DNA of 64,000 nt from Microvirga guangxiensis (lineage in GTDB: Bacteria > Pseudomonadota > Alphaproteobacteria > Rhizobiales > Beijerinckiaceae), in the NCBI RefSeq assembly GCF_900102135.1, contig NZ_FMVJ01000012.1, forward strand, positions 1-64,000, written 5' to 3'. Made by a program: the position numbers and the translations under genes. Shown here in pieces: positions 1 to 7,433 of the stretch (its first letter is position 1; every line of letters begins with the position of its first letter). Below the pieces are notes generated by a model. The model was not told where the DNA came from, ran no database searches, and worked only from the letters and a program-made list of their open reading frames with translations.

Positions 1-49
1 GCATCTTATCGCGGGCTTCGGTAGAAAACTTAACGTCTTTGGCAGCCAT
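1..49 (-). CDS. groEL: Chaperonin GroEL, N-terminal fragment
   Basis: Only the first 16 codons are inside the window; they read MAAKDVKFSTEARDKM, the typical alphaproteobacterial GroEL start. GroEL is the 60-kDa cytosolic chaperonin that folds proteins with GroES. The start codon lies 50 bases downstream of the groES stop on the same strand, the usual groES-groEL operon order. A ribosome-binding stretch with GGAGG precedes it. The rest of the gene lies beyond position 1. Identification rests on the short N terminus plus the neighbour. Confidence 0.93.
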   Translation of the reverse strand, partial: MAAKDVKFSTEARDKM

Positions 50-99
50 AGGCTTAGCCTCCAGTTAAATTGGAAATCTGTGATGGGTCGAAGGCTTGA

Positions 100-387
100 T
101 TAGCCGACGATGCCCATGATGTCGGATTCCTTCATGATCAGGAGATCCTGACCGTCGATACGCACCTCGGTGCCGGACCACTTGCCGAACAGGACGCGAT
201 CGCCGGCCTTCACATCGAGAGCAACGACCTTGCCGCTCTCATCGCGGGCGCCAGCGCCGACGGCGACGACTTCGCCCTCTTGCGGCTTTTCCTTGGCGGT
301 ATCCGGGATGATGATGCCGCCGGCCGTCTTCTCTTCGGCCTCGATGCGGCGGACGACGACGCGGTCGTGCAGCGGACGGAACTTCAT
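100..387 (-). CDS. groES: Co-chaperonin GroES
   Basis: The 95-residue product starts [14 protein letters not shown] and contains the mobile-loop segment [21 protein letters not shown] and the glycine-rich end [15 protein letters not shown], all standard for GroES, the 10-kDa heptameric lid of the GroEL chamber. I chose the ATG at 387 because family members begin there and AAGGGG sits just upstream; the frame stays open further upstream (to 426) but that extension is not family-like. Expression should be controlled by HrcA through the CIRCE element at 448-474. Confidence 0.97.
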   Translation of the reverse strand: MKFRPLHDRVVVRRIEAEEKTAGGIIIPDTAKEKPQEGEVVAVGAGARDESGKVVALDVKAGDRVLFGKWSGTEVRIDGQDLLIMKESDIMGIVG

Positions 388-447
388 GGAACTTCCCCTT
401 TGACTTAACGTGGCCCCGATGGCCACGCCTTGGTCTTGAATGCCTTG

Positions 448-474
448 TTAGCACTGTCGGACGACGAGTGCTAA
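448..474 (-). promoter_or_regulatory. CIRCE operator (HrcA site) of groESL
   Basis: TTAGCACTG, nine bases, GAGTGCTAA: the CIRCE consensus (TTAGCACTC-N9-GAGTGCTAA) with a single mismatch. It lies about 60 bases upstream of the groES start. CIRCE is the binding site of the heat-shock repressor HrcA, so groESL here is expected to be repressed by HrcA at normal temperature. Confidence 0.93.
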
Positions 475-566
475 CGACGATGGCGAGATAAGGAGGAGCT
501 TTGAAGGAGTCAAGACTCTCAGACGAGCTTGATTGGCTTCGATGTGTTGGCTAGTAACTGAGTTGC

Positions 567-980
567 ATGAACAGCCAGCCGCTTTATCAATCCCTCTGGG
601 CTGACCATAAAACCCTCCTGACCGAGCGGCGGGTCCTGCTTGCCGGCCTCCTTGCTCATGTCTCCATCGAGAGCGCTCAGCGTTTTCTCGATCTCAGAGC
701 CATTGCAGATCATGCTGTCGAGGAGCAGGAGGCCATCGGGGTTCTTATTGGAGACGAGCTCGTTCGGGTCGCTGGGTTTAAGTGGGTAACCATGGATGAC
801 GATTACGGGTCCGAGCCTGTGGTAGCTCATCCCCACAAGATGGCAGTCATCGCGCCTCTTTCTGCGTTAACCAACCGCTTCGAGGACGGAGACACCCCCT
901 TCGACATCCGGGATCTCATCGAGAATGCCCGAGCCATCGTCGAAGAAGTGGATGCCAAGAGCCGCGACTTCGAGGAATAG
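567..980 (+). CDS. DUF3806-like hypothetical protein
   Basis: A 137-residue soluble protein. The middle (about residues 55-100) reads AIGVLIGDELVRVAGFKWV, then DDDYGSEPVV, then an alternating segment ending in PLSALTNRFEDG; this resembles the DUF3806 pattern (a conserved gly/asp-rich strand-helix region of unknown function). No signal peptide or membrane segment. The ribosome-binding site before 567 is weak. It converges on the transporter gene that ends at 984, four bases away. A reverse-strand frame over the same bases lacks family features. Function unknown. Confidence 0.7.
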   Translation: MNSQPLYQSLWADHKTLLTERRVLLAGLLAHVSIESAQRFLDLRAIADHAVEEQEAIGVLIGDELVRVAGFKWVTMDDDYGSEPVVAHPHKMAVIAPLSALTNRFEDGDTPFDIRDLIENARAIVEEVDAKSRDFEE

Positions 981-983
981 GTT

Positions 984-1829
984 CTACCGCCGGCTGGTCA
1001 GCATGGCGGCGGCCACGATGAGGAGACCACCCGCGAGGGTCGCCAAGGTCGGGACCTCGCTGAATACCCCATAGCCGATCAAGACGGCCCAGATCAGGGC
1101 GGTGTATTCCAGAGGCGCGAGGCGGGCAGCCTCCGCCTTGGCATAAGCCGTTGCCATGAGCACGTGACCGATGACGCCGAGGACGCCCATGAGCATGAAC
1201 CAGGCGAGGTGCATCAGGTTCAAGGGCTGCCAGGCCCAGAGGCCGAAGGGAAGAACGAGAAGGGCCGGACCGATATTCTGGAAATAGACGATGTGCAGAA
1301 ACTTGTCCCGCTGGGCCCGCTGGCGCAGCAGCACGAGGCTCAGGGCATAGGTGACCGCCGACAGGAGGGCCGCACCGACGCCCATCCAGGACCGTGACGA
1401 CCCCGCCTCCTCCGTCTGGCCCAGAACGACGATGAGCGTCCCGCCGAAGCCGATGGCGATGGCGGCGATGATCCTCGGGTCCACCCGCTCCTTGAGCATC
1501 AGCAGCCCGAAGAGCGCGATGAACATGGGCGAGAGGAATGACAAGACGAGGGTTTCAGCCAGAGGCAATTGACCCAACGCATAGAAGAAGCTGACCGCTG
1601 TGATGACGGCGATCACGGAGCGCAGCACATTGGCTTGAACCGTCTCGCGGCTCGGCCAGCCCGGCCGCATGACCGCGACGACGCCGGTCGCGATGATGGT
1701 CCCGCAGGCGAAGCGCAGAAAGGCGACCTGGAAGGTCGGATAATAGACGGACATCCCTTTGATGACTGCGTCCATGAAAGACAGAACCGCGATGCCCGCG
1801 GCTGCCCGCAGGGCGGGACCGTATTGCAT
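984..1829 (-). CDS. EamA/DMT-family transporter
   Basis: 281 residues with about ten hydrophobic segments arranged as two EamA repeats, short loops and a positively charged C terminus (LTSRR). This is the drug/metabolite transporter superfamily of inner-membrane exporters, whose substrates range from amino acids to riboflavin and S-adenosylmethionine; the substrate cannot be read from sequence. Segments such as the one around LSFLSPMFIALFGLLMLKE, at the end of the first EamA repeat, are typical. It is a single gene, convergent with the DUF3806-like gene and followed upstream by a 212-base divergent intergenic region shared with the transpeptidase gene. Confidence 0.88.
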   Translation of the reverse strand: MQYGPALRAAAGIAVLSFMDAVIKGMSVYYPTFQVAFLRFACGTIIATGVVAVMRPGWPSRETVQANVLRSVIAVITAVSFFYALGQLPLAETLVLSFLSPMFIALFGLLMLKERVDPRIIAAIAIGFGGTLIVVLGQTEEAGSSRSWMGVGAALLSAVTYALSLVLLRQRAQRDKFLHIVYFQNIGPALLVLPFGLWAWQPLNLMHLAWFMLMGVLGVIGHVLMATAYAKAEAARLAPLEYTALIWAVLIGYGVFSEVPTLATLAGGLLIVAAAMLTSRR

Positions 1830-2006
1830 TCAAATCACGACGATGTGAGGCGCGTGCCTCCAGGATGGAAGCCTTCGCAGAAGAGTGAAGCCCTTACAGC
1901 AATTTAAACATCGCTTCATCCCTCGTTTCAGACTGTCGACAGAAAAGCCGATGTGCGCTGGCGCATAGAGCGGGGCCGTTCATTGGAAACAAAAGCCGCG
2001 CTTGTC

Positions 2007-2029
2007 GTTTATTGTTCGAAACAACAAAC
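2007..2029. repeat. Inverted repeat before L,D-transpeptidase gene
   Basis: Arms GTTTATTGTT (2007-2016) and AACAACAAAC (2020-2029) are complementary with one mismatch across a three-base centre. The repeat ends two bases before the AGGA ribosome-binding site of the gene that starts at 2042, so a protein bound here would block transcription or translation initiation. Candidate operator only; no known regulator recognised. Confidence 0.45.
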
Positions 2030-2041
2030 TAGGATGCTCCT

Positions 2042-2791
2042 ATGCGCGCTTGGATCCCTTGCACAGCAATGCTTTTTGCCGCCCTTCTGCCGGCTTCGGC
2101 ATCAGCACAATCCGTGTATGGAGGTGGGTCTTACTACGGTAACACCTACATTGCCCCGGAATACGATTACTATCCCTACGCCCGCACGCAGGATGGCTAT
2201 AACGGAGGCTATCCCCTGGTGACCCGTCCGGCCACGCGCGGCTCCGACCCATATGCGACGGGCTCCGTGCGCACCCGCACGCATGTCGCCACCCTGCCGC
2301 AGTCGTATTCCGATCCCGGCTACGACAACAGCATCGACTATGCGATCTCGCCGGAATTCCAGCGCCAGATCGTTTCGTATCGCGGTAAGGAGCGGCCAGG
2401 CACCATCGTCGTCGATACGAACGAGAAGTTCCTCTATCTCGTGCAGGAGGGCGGACGCGCCATTCGCTACGGCATCGGCGTCGGTCGTCCGGGCTTCGAA
2501 TGGGCGGGCCGCAAGACAGTGTCCATGAAACGCGAGTGGCCGAGCTGGCGTCCGCCGGCAGAGATGCTGAAGCGCCGTCCGGACCTTCCACGCTTCATGG
2601 AGGGCGGCCCGGACAATCCCCTCGGCGCACGCGCTCTCTATCTCGGCTCCTCGCTCTACCGCATTCATGGCACCAACGAGCCGCACACCATCGGCCAGGC
2701 CGTCTCTTCCGGTTGCATTCGGATGCTCAACGAAGACGTGGTCGATCTCTACAACCGCGTGAAGGTCGGCACGAATGTGATCGTGATCTGA
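2042..2791 (+). CDS. L,D-transpeptidase (YkuD domain), exported
   Basis: 249 residues. An N-terminal signal peptide (to about residue 22, ASAQS) is followed by a tyrosine/glycine-rich linker and a YkuD catalytic domain (about 118-249). The catalytic motif is intact: HGTNEPHTIGQAVSSGCIRM, with the nucleophilic cysteine in SSGCIR. Such enzymes form 3-3 cross-links in peptidoglycan or attach proteins to it, in the periplasm. Hyphomicrobiales carry many paralogues and polar growth depends on them. Preceded by an AGGA site and an inverted repeat, followed by a strong terminator. Confidence 0.93.
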   Translation: MRAWIPCTAMLFAALLPASASAQSVYGGGSYYGNTYIAPEYDYYPYARTQDGYNGGYPLVTRPATRGSDPYATGSVRTRTHVATLPQSYSDPGYDNSIDYAISPEFQRQIVSYRGKERPGTIVVDTNEKFLYLVQEGGRAIRYGIGVGRPGFEWAGRKTVSMKREWPSWRPPAEMLKRRPDLPRFMEGGPDNPLGARALYLGSSLYRIHGTNEPHTIGQAVSSGCIRMLNEDVVDLYNRVKVGTNVIVI

Positions 2792-2811
2792 TCCGAGTCA
2801 GCACCGTCATG

Positions 2812-2841
2812 AAAAACGCCCGCCAAATGGCGGGCGTTTTT
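2812..2841 (+). terminator. Rho-independent terminator after L,D-transpeptidase
   Basis: Stem of 13 base pairs (AAAAACGCCCGCC with GGCGGGCGTTTTT) and an AAAT loop, 20 bases after the stop codon. The A-run and T-run make it usable from both strands, serving also the convergent gene ending at 2866. Confidence 0.9.
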
Positions 2842-2865
2842 GCGTTTCGTGAGCGCCCCTGCTTT

Positions 2866-3552
2866 TTAAGCCCAGTCGCCGTCGTCACCGGCATCGCCGC
2901 CAAAGTCGGAAAAGTCATCGCCGCTCTGGTCATGATTCCCATAGAGAGAATCCGTGATGCCGGCGAGATCCGTATTGCCGCCCTGATCATTGCCGAGATC
3001 GGCGAGCGACGAGGCGGCTGCATCGGTGGGATTGTCGTTGCCGCTGAACGCATGCGACAGGGCGTTGGCGATCATCATGCCGCCGGCGACGCCCGCGGCG
3101 GTCGAGAGCGCCGACTGCAGAAAGCCGCCGCGCGGCTGCATCATGCCCCCGCCCCATGGTCCGGCCTGCGCCCGAGGCGGTACGCCATAGGATTGCTGAG
3201 GCGTTCCCTGAGGCGCGCCCCAGGGAGAAGCACGGCGCGCAGGAGGTGTATTGTAAGCCGGCTCCGGTGGACGCGCGCCCCCGCCGAAGATGCTGGAGAG
3301 GAACCCGCCGCTCTGCTGCGGCTGGCGGCTGGCGTGATCGAGCTCGGCACGCAACTGATCGTTTTCTTGCTGCAGCCGTGCCAGCGCCTGTTCCTGCACG
3401 AAGACCGTCTGCGCCATGGCATAGGGCGCATAGGGTTGCTGGCGCAATTTCTCTGCGATGAAGCGCTCGGCTTCCGGATCGCGGGGCTGGTTGGCCACCT
3501 GTTCGAGACGCCGGAAGATGTCGGCAATCACCTCACGTTCCTGATCGTTCAT
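2866..3552 (-). CDS. DUF2076 domain-containing protein
   Basis: 228 residues from MNDQEREVIADIF, preceded by a strong AAGGAGG site; an upstream in-frame start (3579) is less likely. Residues 1-75 form the helical DUF2076 core (NDQER...RFIAEKLRQQPYAPYAMAQ), then a coiled stretch, a proline/glycine/glutamine-rich linker, a short glycine/alanine segment (GVAGGMMIANAL) that could sit on a membrane, and a strongly acidic C terminus (DDFSDFGGDAGDDGDWA). Annotated in relatives as a periplasmic ligand-binding sensor, but no signal peptide is visible here. Function unknown. Confidence 0.85.
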   Translation of the reverse strand: MNDQEREVIADIFRRLEQVANQPRDPEAERFIAEKLRQQPYAPYAMAQTVFVQEQALARLQQENDQLRAELDHASRQPQQSGGFLSSIFGGGARPPEPAYNTPPARRASPWGAPQGTPQQSYGVPPRAQAGPWGGGMMQPRGGFLQSALSTAAGVAGGMMIANALSHAFSGNDNPTDAAASSLADLGNDQGGNTDLAGITDSLYGNHDQSGDDFSDFGGDAGDDGDWA

Positions 3553-3612
3553 GGTAAGCCTCCTTCGCGCATGGATCATGAATCTGAAATGTAAGCGCGG
3601 CTTCGCGTAATG

Positions 3613-4191
3613 TTAGGGGCGCACAAGGCCAAGCTTGCGCATATTGTACAAGGCTTCGGGAGCGATGCCTTCCAGCTCTGCCACATCTCGCCATGAGGCT
3701 GCGTGCACCTCCGCGAGATCGGGATGAACAGCGCCCACCTCCGCTCTCACGATATAGCGGATATCGTGGTGCCAATGCTCCGGCTCACCCTTCCCAGGGC
3801 GGGCAGGAATGAGATGGCTGTCGATGTCGATGGGAATTCCCGACGCCCCATGCCACGGATCGATCACGAGACCCTGCACGCCCGTCTCTTCGAAGGCCTC
3901 GCGCAAGGCGGAGGCTTCGAGGGTCTCCGGGGCCTCATAGTGCCCGCCGGGCTGCAGCCATCGGGCAAGCGAGCGGTGATGAATGAGCAGAACCCGCCCC
4001 CCTGCCCCATCAAGGACGAACGCCGACGTGGTGACGTGACCGGGAAATGTGGAGCGGGAATGGATGTCGTCGCCACGCTCGATCTGCTCACGGAGCAAGG
4101 CGCTCCGAGCAGGCGCAGGGTCAAAGGCATGAGCATGCCGGTCGAGCACGGAACGAATGTGATCTCGAAACGCTGACGGATCGAAGGCCAT
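3613..4191 (-). CDS. NUDIX hydrolase
   Basis: 192 residues with a complete Nudix box, GHYEAP-E-TLEASAL-REAFEETGV (about residues 83-105), the Mg-binding catalytic helix of this pyrophosphohydrolase family. The N-terminal 45 residues are helical and precede the fold. The long insert GEPEHWHHDIRYIV is shared with Nudix proteins that act on nucleotide-sugar or similar substrates, but substrate cannot be predicted. Stands alone, divergent from the tyrS leader region. One of three unrelated Nudix genes in this window. Confidence 0.9.
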   Translation of the reverse strand: MAFDPSAFRDHIRSVLDRHAHAFDPAPARSALLREQIERGDDIHSRSTFPGHVTTSAFVLDGAGGRVLLIHHRSLARWLQPGGHYEAPETLEASALREAFEETGVQGLVIDPWHGASGIPIDIDSHLIPARPGKGEPEHWHHDIRYIVRAEVGAVHPDLAEVHAASWRDVAELEGIAPEALYNMRKLGLVRP

Positions 4192-4300
4192 GGACGATTT
4201 CCTGCTCGGAGCAAATCAGGATGAAGGGTAAGCGGTTCAAAGCCTGGCAGTTTTCAGGAGCGCTCTCAAGACAGACTTGAGCTATCGAGGAACATGTCGA

Positions 4301-4328
4301 TTGACATGGCCTCGCGTTCCTCTACAAC
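4301..4328 (+). promoter_or_regulatory. Candidate promoter of the tyrS leader
   Basis: TTGACA at 4301-4306 and TACAAC at 4323-4328 with a 16-base gap fit a sigma-70-type promoter. The expected start of transcription, seven or eight bases past the -10 box, falls at or beside the A of the leader-peptide ATG (4336), which would make the leader mRNA essentially leaderless. Confidence 0.6.
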
Positions 4329-4335
4329 CACAAGC

Positions 4336-4386
4336 ATGATCACGAGCCGCACCATTTTCGTCAGCTATTATACGCCGTCCCCATAG
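4336..4386 (+). CDS. Putative tyrosine leader peptide of tyrS
   Basis: A 16-codon frame, [16 protein letters not shown], ends 112 bases before the tyrS ATG at 4499. It has two adjacent Tyr codons (TAT TAT, 4366-4371). No Shine-Dalgarno sequence precedes it, but a promoter would start RNA at its ATG, as in the leaderless trpL of Sinorhizobium. The stop codon lies in a hairpin (4374-4392) and a terminator follows. This is the arrangement of a ribosome-mediated attenuator: stalling at Tyr codons when charged tRNA-Tyr is scarce would favour readthrough into tyrS. The peptide sequence is seen; its role is inferred. Confidence 0.65.
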   Translation: MITSRTIFVSYYTPSP

Positions 4387-4445
4387 GGCGGCTGCGTTTG
4401 GTTGCGACCTCACGATCCATGCCGCCGCATTCCGGCGGCGTTTTC
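4374..4445 (+). promoter_or_regulatory. Transcription attenuator upstream of tyrS
   Basis: Four pairing segments are present. Segment 1 (GCCGTCC, 4374-4380) pairs with segment 2 (GGGCGGC, 4386-4392) around a five-base loop. Segment 3 (GCCGCCG, 4421-4427) pairs with segment 4 (CGGCGGC, 4433-4439), extended by A-T and T-G pairs, and is followed by TTTTCATTT: a terminator. Segment 2 (GGCGGC, 4387-4392) can instead pair with segment 3 (GCCGCC, 4421-4426), blocking the terminator. A ribosome stalled on the Tyr codons at 4366-4371 would cover segment 1 and free segment 2. Confidence 0.68.
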
Positions 4446-4498
4446 ATTTCTGGATCGGTCTCCGGACTGCGGCTTTCAAAAGCCCCGGAGATATGAAA

Positions 4499-5749
4499 AT
4501 GACAATTCCACAATCACTTTTTCTGAAGACGCTCACCGAGCGCGGCTTCATTCATCAATGCACCGATCTTGCAGCGCTCGACGAGACGCTCTGCAAGGGC
4601 CCCATTGCGGCTTACATCGGCTTCGATGCCACGGCGGATAGCCTCCATGTGGGCAGCCTCGTGCAGATCATGGTGCTGCGATGGCTGCAGAAGACCGGTC
4701 ACAAACCCATCATTCTGATGGGCGGAGGCACGACGCAACTCGGCGATCCTAGCTTCCGCGACGCGAGCCGTCCCTTGCTCAGCGATGAGCAGATCGCGCA
4801 CAACAGCGCCGGGATCAGAAAAGTGTTTTCGCAATACCTGACCTTCGGCGACGGGCCGACGGATGCCGTGATGGTGGATAACGCCGACTGGCTGGATCCC
4901 CTGCGCTACCTTCCGTTCCTGCGGGAATTCGGCACGCACTTCACCATCAACCGCATGCTCTCCTTCGACAGCGTGCGCCTGCGGCTCGAGCGCGAGCAGC
5001 CTCTGACGCTGCTCGAATTCAACTACATGGTTCTCCAGGCATTCGACTTTCTGGAGCTGTCGCGCCGGCACGCTTGCGTGCTGCAGATGGGCGGATCGGA
5101 TCAATGGGGCAACATCGTCAACGGCATCGAACTGGCACGGCGCATTGACCAGCGGCAGCTTTTCGGCTTGACGACTCCGCTTCTGACAACGTCGGCGGGA
5201 ACCAAGATGGGCAAGACGGCAAGCGGCGCGATCTGGCTCAACAGGGAGAACCTCAGCCCTTACGAGTTCTGGCAGTTCTGGCGCAACACGGAAGACGATG
5301 ACGTTGCACGGTTCCTGCGCCTCTTTACGGAACTGCCGCTCGATGAGGTGCAGCGACTGGGCAAGCTGCGGGGTTCGGAGATCAACGAGGCGAAGCGCAT
5401 TCTCGCGGATGAAGCAACACGCCTCGCGCATGGAGAAGACGCTGCCCGCGAGGCCTCGGAGACAGCTCACCGCACCTTCTCGGAAGGCGCTGCACCCGAG
5501 GGATTGCCCAGCATCGACGTTGCGTCCTCCCAGCTGGATGCAGGCCTGTCCGTGGCGGCCCTCCTGCACATAGCGGGCCTCGTCACTTCGCGCAGTGAAG
5601 GACGCCGCCTGATCAAAGGCGGTGGGGCGAAGCTGAATGGCGAGACCATCACCGATGAGGAGGCGCTCGCAACCAATGCCCACCTTCGCGACAACGTTCT
5701 CATGCTGACAGTCGGACGCAAGCGCCATGCTCTCGTGAGAGCGATCTGA
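4499..5749 (+). CDS. tyrS: Tyrosyl-tRNA synthetase
   Basis: 416 residues; class I synthetase that charges tRNA-Tyr. Visible features are the HIGH-type motif variant in [15 protein letters not shown] (about residue 45), the Tyr/ATP pocket [15 protein letters not shown], the KMSKS-type loop KMGKT, and the C-terminal S4 RNA-binding domain ([19 protein letters not shown]). I prefer the second ATG (4499), eight bases after GGAG; the ATG at 4493 is only two bases from it. Preceded by a candidate tyrosine attenuator and followed by a strong terminator. Confidence 0.96.
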   Translation: MTIPQSLFLKTLTERGFIHQCTDLAALDETLCKGPIAAYIGFDATADSLHVGSLVQIMVLRWLQKTGHKPIILMGGGTTQLGDPSFRDASRPLLSDEQIAHNSAGIRKVFSQYLTFGDGPTDAVMVDNADWLDPLRYLPFLREFGTHFTINRMLSFDSVRLRLEREQPLTLLEFNYMVLQAFDFLELSRRHACVLQMGGSDQWGNIVNGIELARRIDQRQLFGLTTPLLTTSAGTKMGKTASGAIWLNRENLSPYEFWQFWRNTEDDDVARFLRLFTELPLDEVQRLGKLRGSEINEAKRILADEATRLAHGEDAAREASETAHRTFSEGAAPEGLPSIDVASSQLDAGLSVAALLHIAGLVTSRSEGRRLIKGGGAKLNGETITDEEALATNAHLRDNVLMLTVGRKRHALVRAI

Positions 5750-5780
5750 GGCTCGAGCGCTGCTTATGAGCCAAAAAAGC

Positions 5781-5810
5781 AAAAGCCCCGCATCAGCGGG
5801 GCTTTTTTCT
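5781..5810. terminator. Bidirectional terminator, tyrS / coiled-coil gene
   Basis: Ten-pair stem AAAAGCCCCG / CGGGGCTTTT with a CATCAG loop and T-runs on both strands, between two convergent genes. Confidence 0.9.
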
Positions 5811-7333
5811 TACTCGGCATCCGTGGATTTCAGCGGATGGACGTTCGTTTCGACCTCTTCCTCGTCGAGGAGACCGGCGTCGTCCTCCTGCGCGTCGAGG
5901 CGGGTCTTCTTGCGGAGCGCGATGTACTTCTTCTGGATCTTGATGCGGCTTTCGCGCGCGATCTCCAGAGCGCCCTGCACGAGGGAGCGTTCGGCCTTCT
6001 CGTTCTGCAGCTCTTCCGTGAGGCGGCGATTGGCCGCCTCCAATGCGTTGCGATCCTGCTCGAAGCGCTTGGTGAGCTGGTCGATACGCTCGGTGAGGCT
6101 CGTGAGCTTGTTGTCGGAGCTCTCGATCTGGAAGTCCTTGGCGGCGATGGCCTTGTTGAGCATCTCGACGCGCTCCTGCAGTTCGATGCGCGAGCGCTGG
6201 AGTTCGTTGACCATGGCCACCTGACGCTCGACCTCCTGCTGGGTCGCCTCGAGACGGCGGTCGAGGGTGTTTTTCTCGATGGTGGTCTCTTTGAGGTTGC
6301 GCTCGACGGAACGCAGCGCCTCGTTTTTGTCGCGCAGCTGGTCGCGGGTATGCGACAGGATCTTGTCGGTCGCGCCAAGGCGGGAGTTGAGGCCTTCGAT
6401 CTTCATGTCGAGTGCCGAGAGATCCGTCTGATGCGAGGAACGCTCAGAATCGAGCTGCGTTTCCAGACGCTGGCGTAGCACCTGCTCGGCCATGAGCTTG
6501 GTCTCAAGCTCGGAGGCGCGCTGGCGGGTGGCCTCGAGCTGGGTTTCGATCTCGCCATAGCGGTTGGTGAGGCTGGAGAGACGGTAATTCTGATCTTCCG
6601 CCACCTTCTGCAGGCGCTTCACCTCGTGATCGAGAAGGCCGTTGCGCTCGCGGATTTCGATGAGTTCGCGCTCAGCGCGGGCGACGGTCTGGTCGGCTTC
6701 CTGCGCCTCCAGGCGGAGGGCCTGGTTCTCTTCCGTGATGTTGCGGGCGCGCTCGGTCTCGATGGAGAGCTGGTTCTCCAGGTCGGCGACCATCGCCTCC
6801 TTGTCCTTCACATTGAGGCGCAGGTCCTCGATGTAGGATTCCTGTTCGCGGGTCTTCGACTCGGCCTTGCGCAGCTGGGAGACCGTGGCGGCCAGATCGT
6901 CCATGGTGCGGGCATGGACCGTGTTGAGATCGTGCAGTTCGCGGCGGAGCGATGAGGTGGTCTCACTCTCCTGCCTGAGCACGGCCTCCGTCTCCAGCAG
7001 GCGCGACTGAAGCTGGGGATAGCTGCGGATGAGCTCGCTCACCGGCTCGCTCAGGAGGGCGAAGTCCTCCTTCAGGCTGCGGATTTCCTCCAGCCGGTCG
7101 ATCATGTTGGCGAAGCGGACGCGGATCAGCTCGTTCTTCTGCCCCACCGAATCGAGAGCCCCATTGGGGCGCACGACAATCGGCTCACCCTTTTCGGGCG
7201 GAGCGGTCATAGCGGCAGCAGTCGCAGCAGAGGATACCGCAACGTCACCCTGCGCCGACAGGACGCTGACGACCTCTTCACCCGGCTTCTTGCCGCCGAA
7301 ACGGTTTCTGAAAGACGTCCAACCCGAAGACAT
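5810..7333 (-). CDS. Long coiled-coil protein of unknown function
   Basis: 507 residues. After a basic N terminus (SFRNRFGGKK) and an alanine-rich low-complexity stretch, residues about 75-470 are almost unbroken heptad-repeat coiled coil rich in E, R, Q, L and S; the C-terminal tail is acidic (DEEEVETNV). No signal peptide, transmembrane segment or SMC ATPase motifs. A structural or scaffold role, perhaps in cell division or chromosome organisation, is a guess from shape only. Stands alone between tyrS and the glycolate oxidase operon. Confidence 0.85.
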   Translation of the reverse strand: MSSGWTSFRNRFGGKKPGEEVVSVLSAQGDVAVSSAATAAAMTAPPEKGEPIVVRPNGALDSVGQKNELIRVRFANMIDRLEEIRSLKEDFALLSEPVSELIRSYPQLQSRLLETEAVLRQESETTSSLRRELHDLNTVHARTMDDLAATVSQLRKAESKTREQESYIEDLRLNVKDKEAMVADLENQLSIETERARNITEENQALRLEAQEADQTVARAERELIEIRERNGLLDHEVKRLQKVAEDQNYRLSSLTNRYGEIETQLEATRQRASELETKLMAEQVLRQRLETQLDSERSSHQTDLSALDMKIEGLNSRLGATDKILSHTRDQLRDKNEALRSVERNLKETTIEKNTLDRRLEATQQEVERQVAMVNELQRSRIELQERVEMLNKAIAAKDFQIESSDNKLTSLTERIDQLTKRFEQDRNALEAANRRLTEELQNEKAERSLVQGALEIARESRIKIQKKYIALRKKTRLDAQEDDAGLLDEEEVETNVHPLKSTDAE

Positions 7334-7433
7334 GGCGCCGGCCCTTCACCCCAAATTTCACTCTATCGGCACCTTTTAACCCAGAGTCAGGCCAGATGAA
7401 AACAAAATTTCGTTGCGCAACCCTGTGACAGAC

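Noticed and set aside
519-836. Reverse-strand frame over the DUF3806-like gene
   Set aside because: The plus-strand frame has the family-like pattern; the reverse frame has no recognisable domain.
4514-5782. 422-codon reverse frame over tyrS
   Set aside because: Antisense shadow of an unambiguous TyrS; composition is that of a reverse-complement frame.
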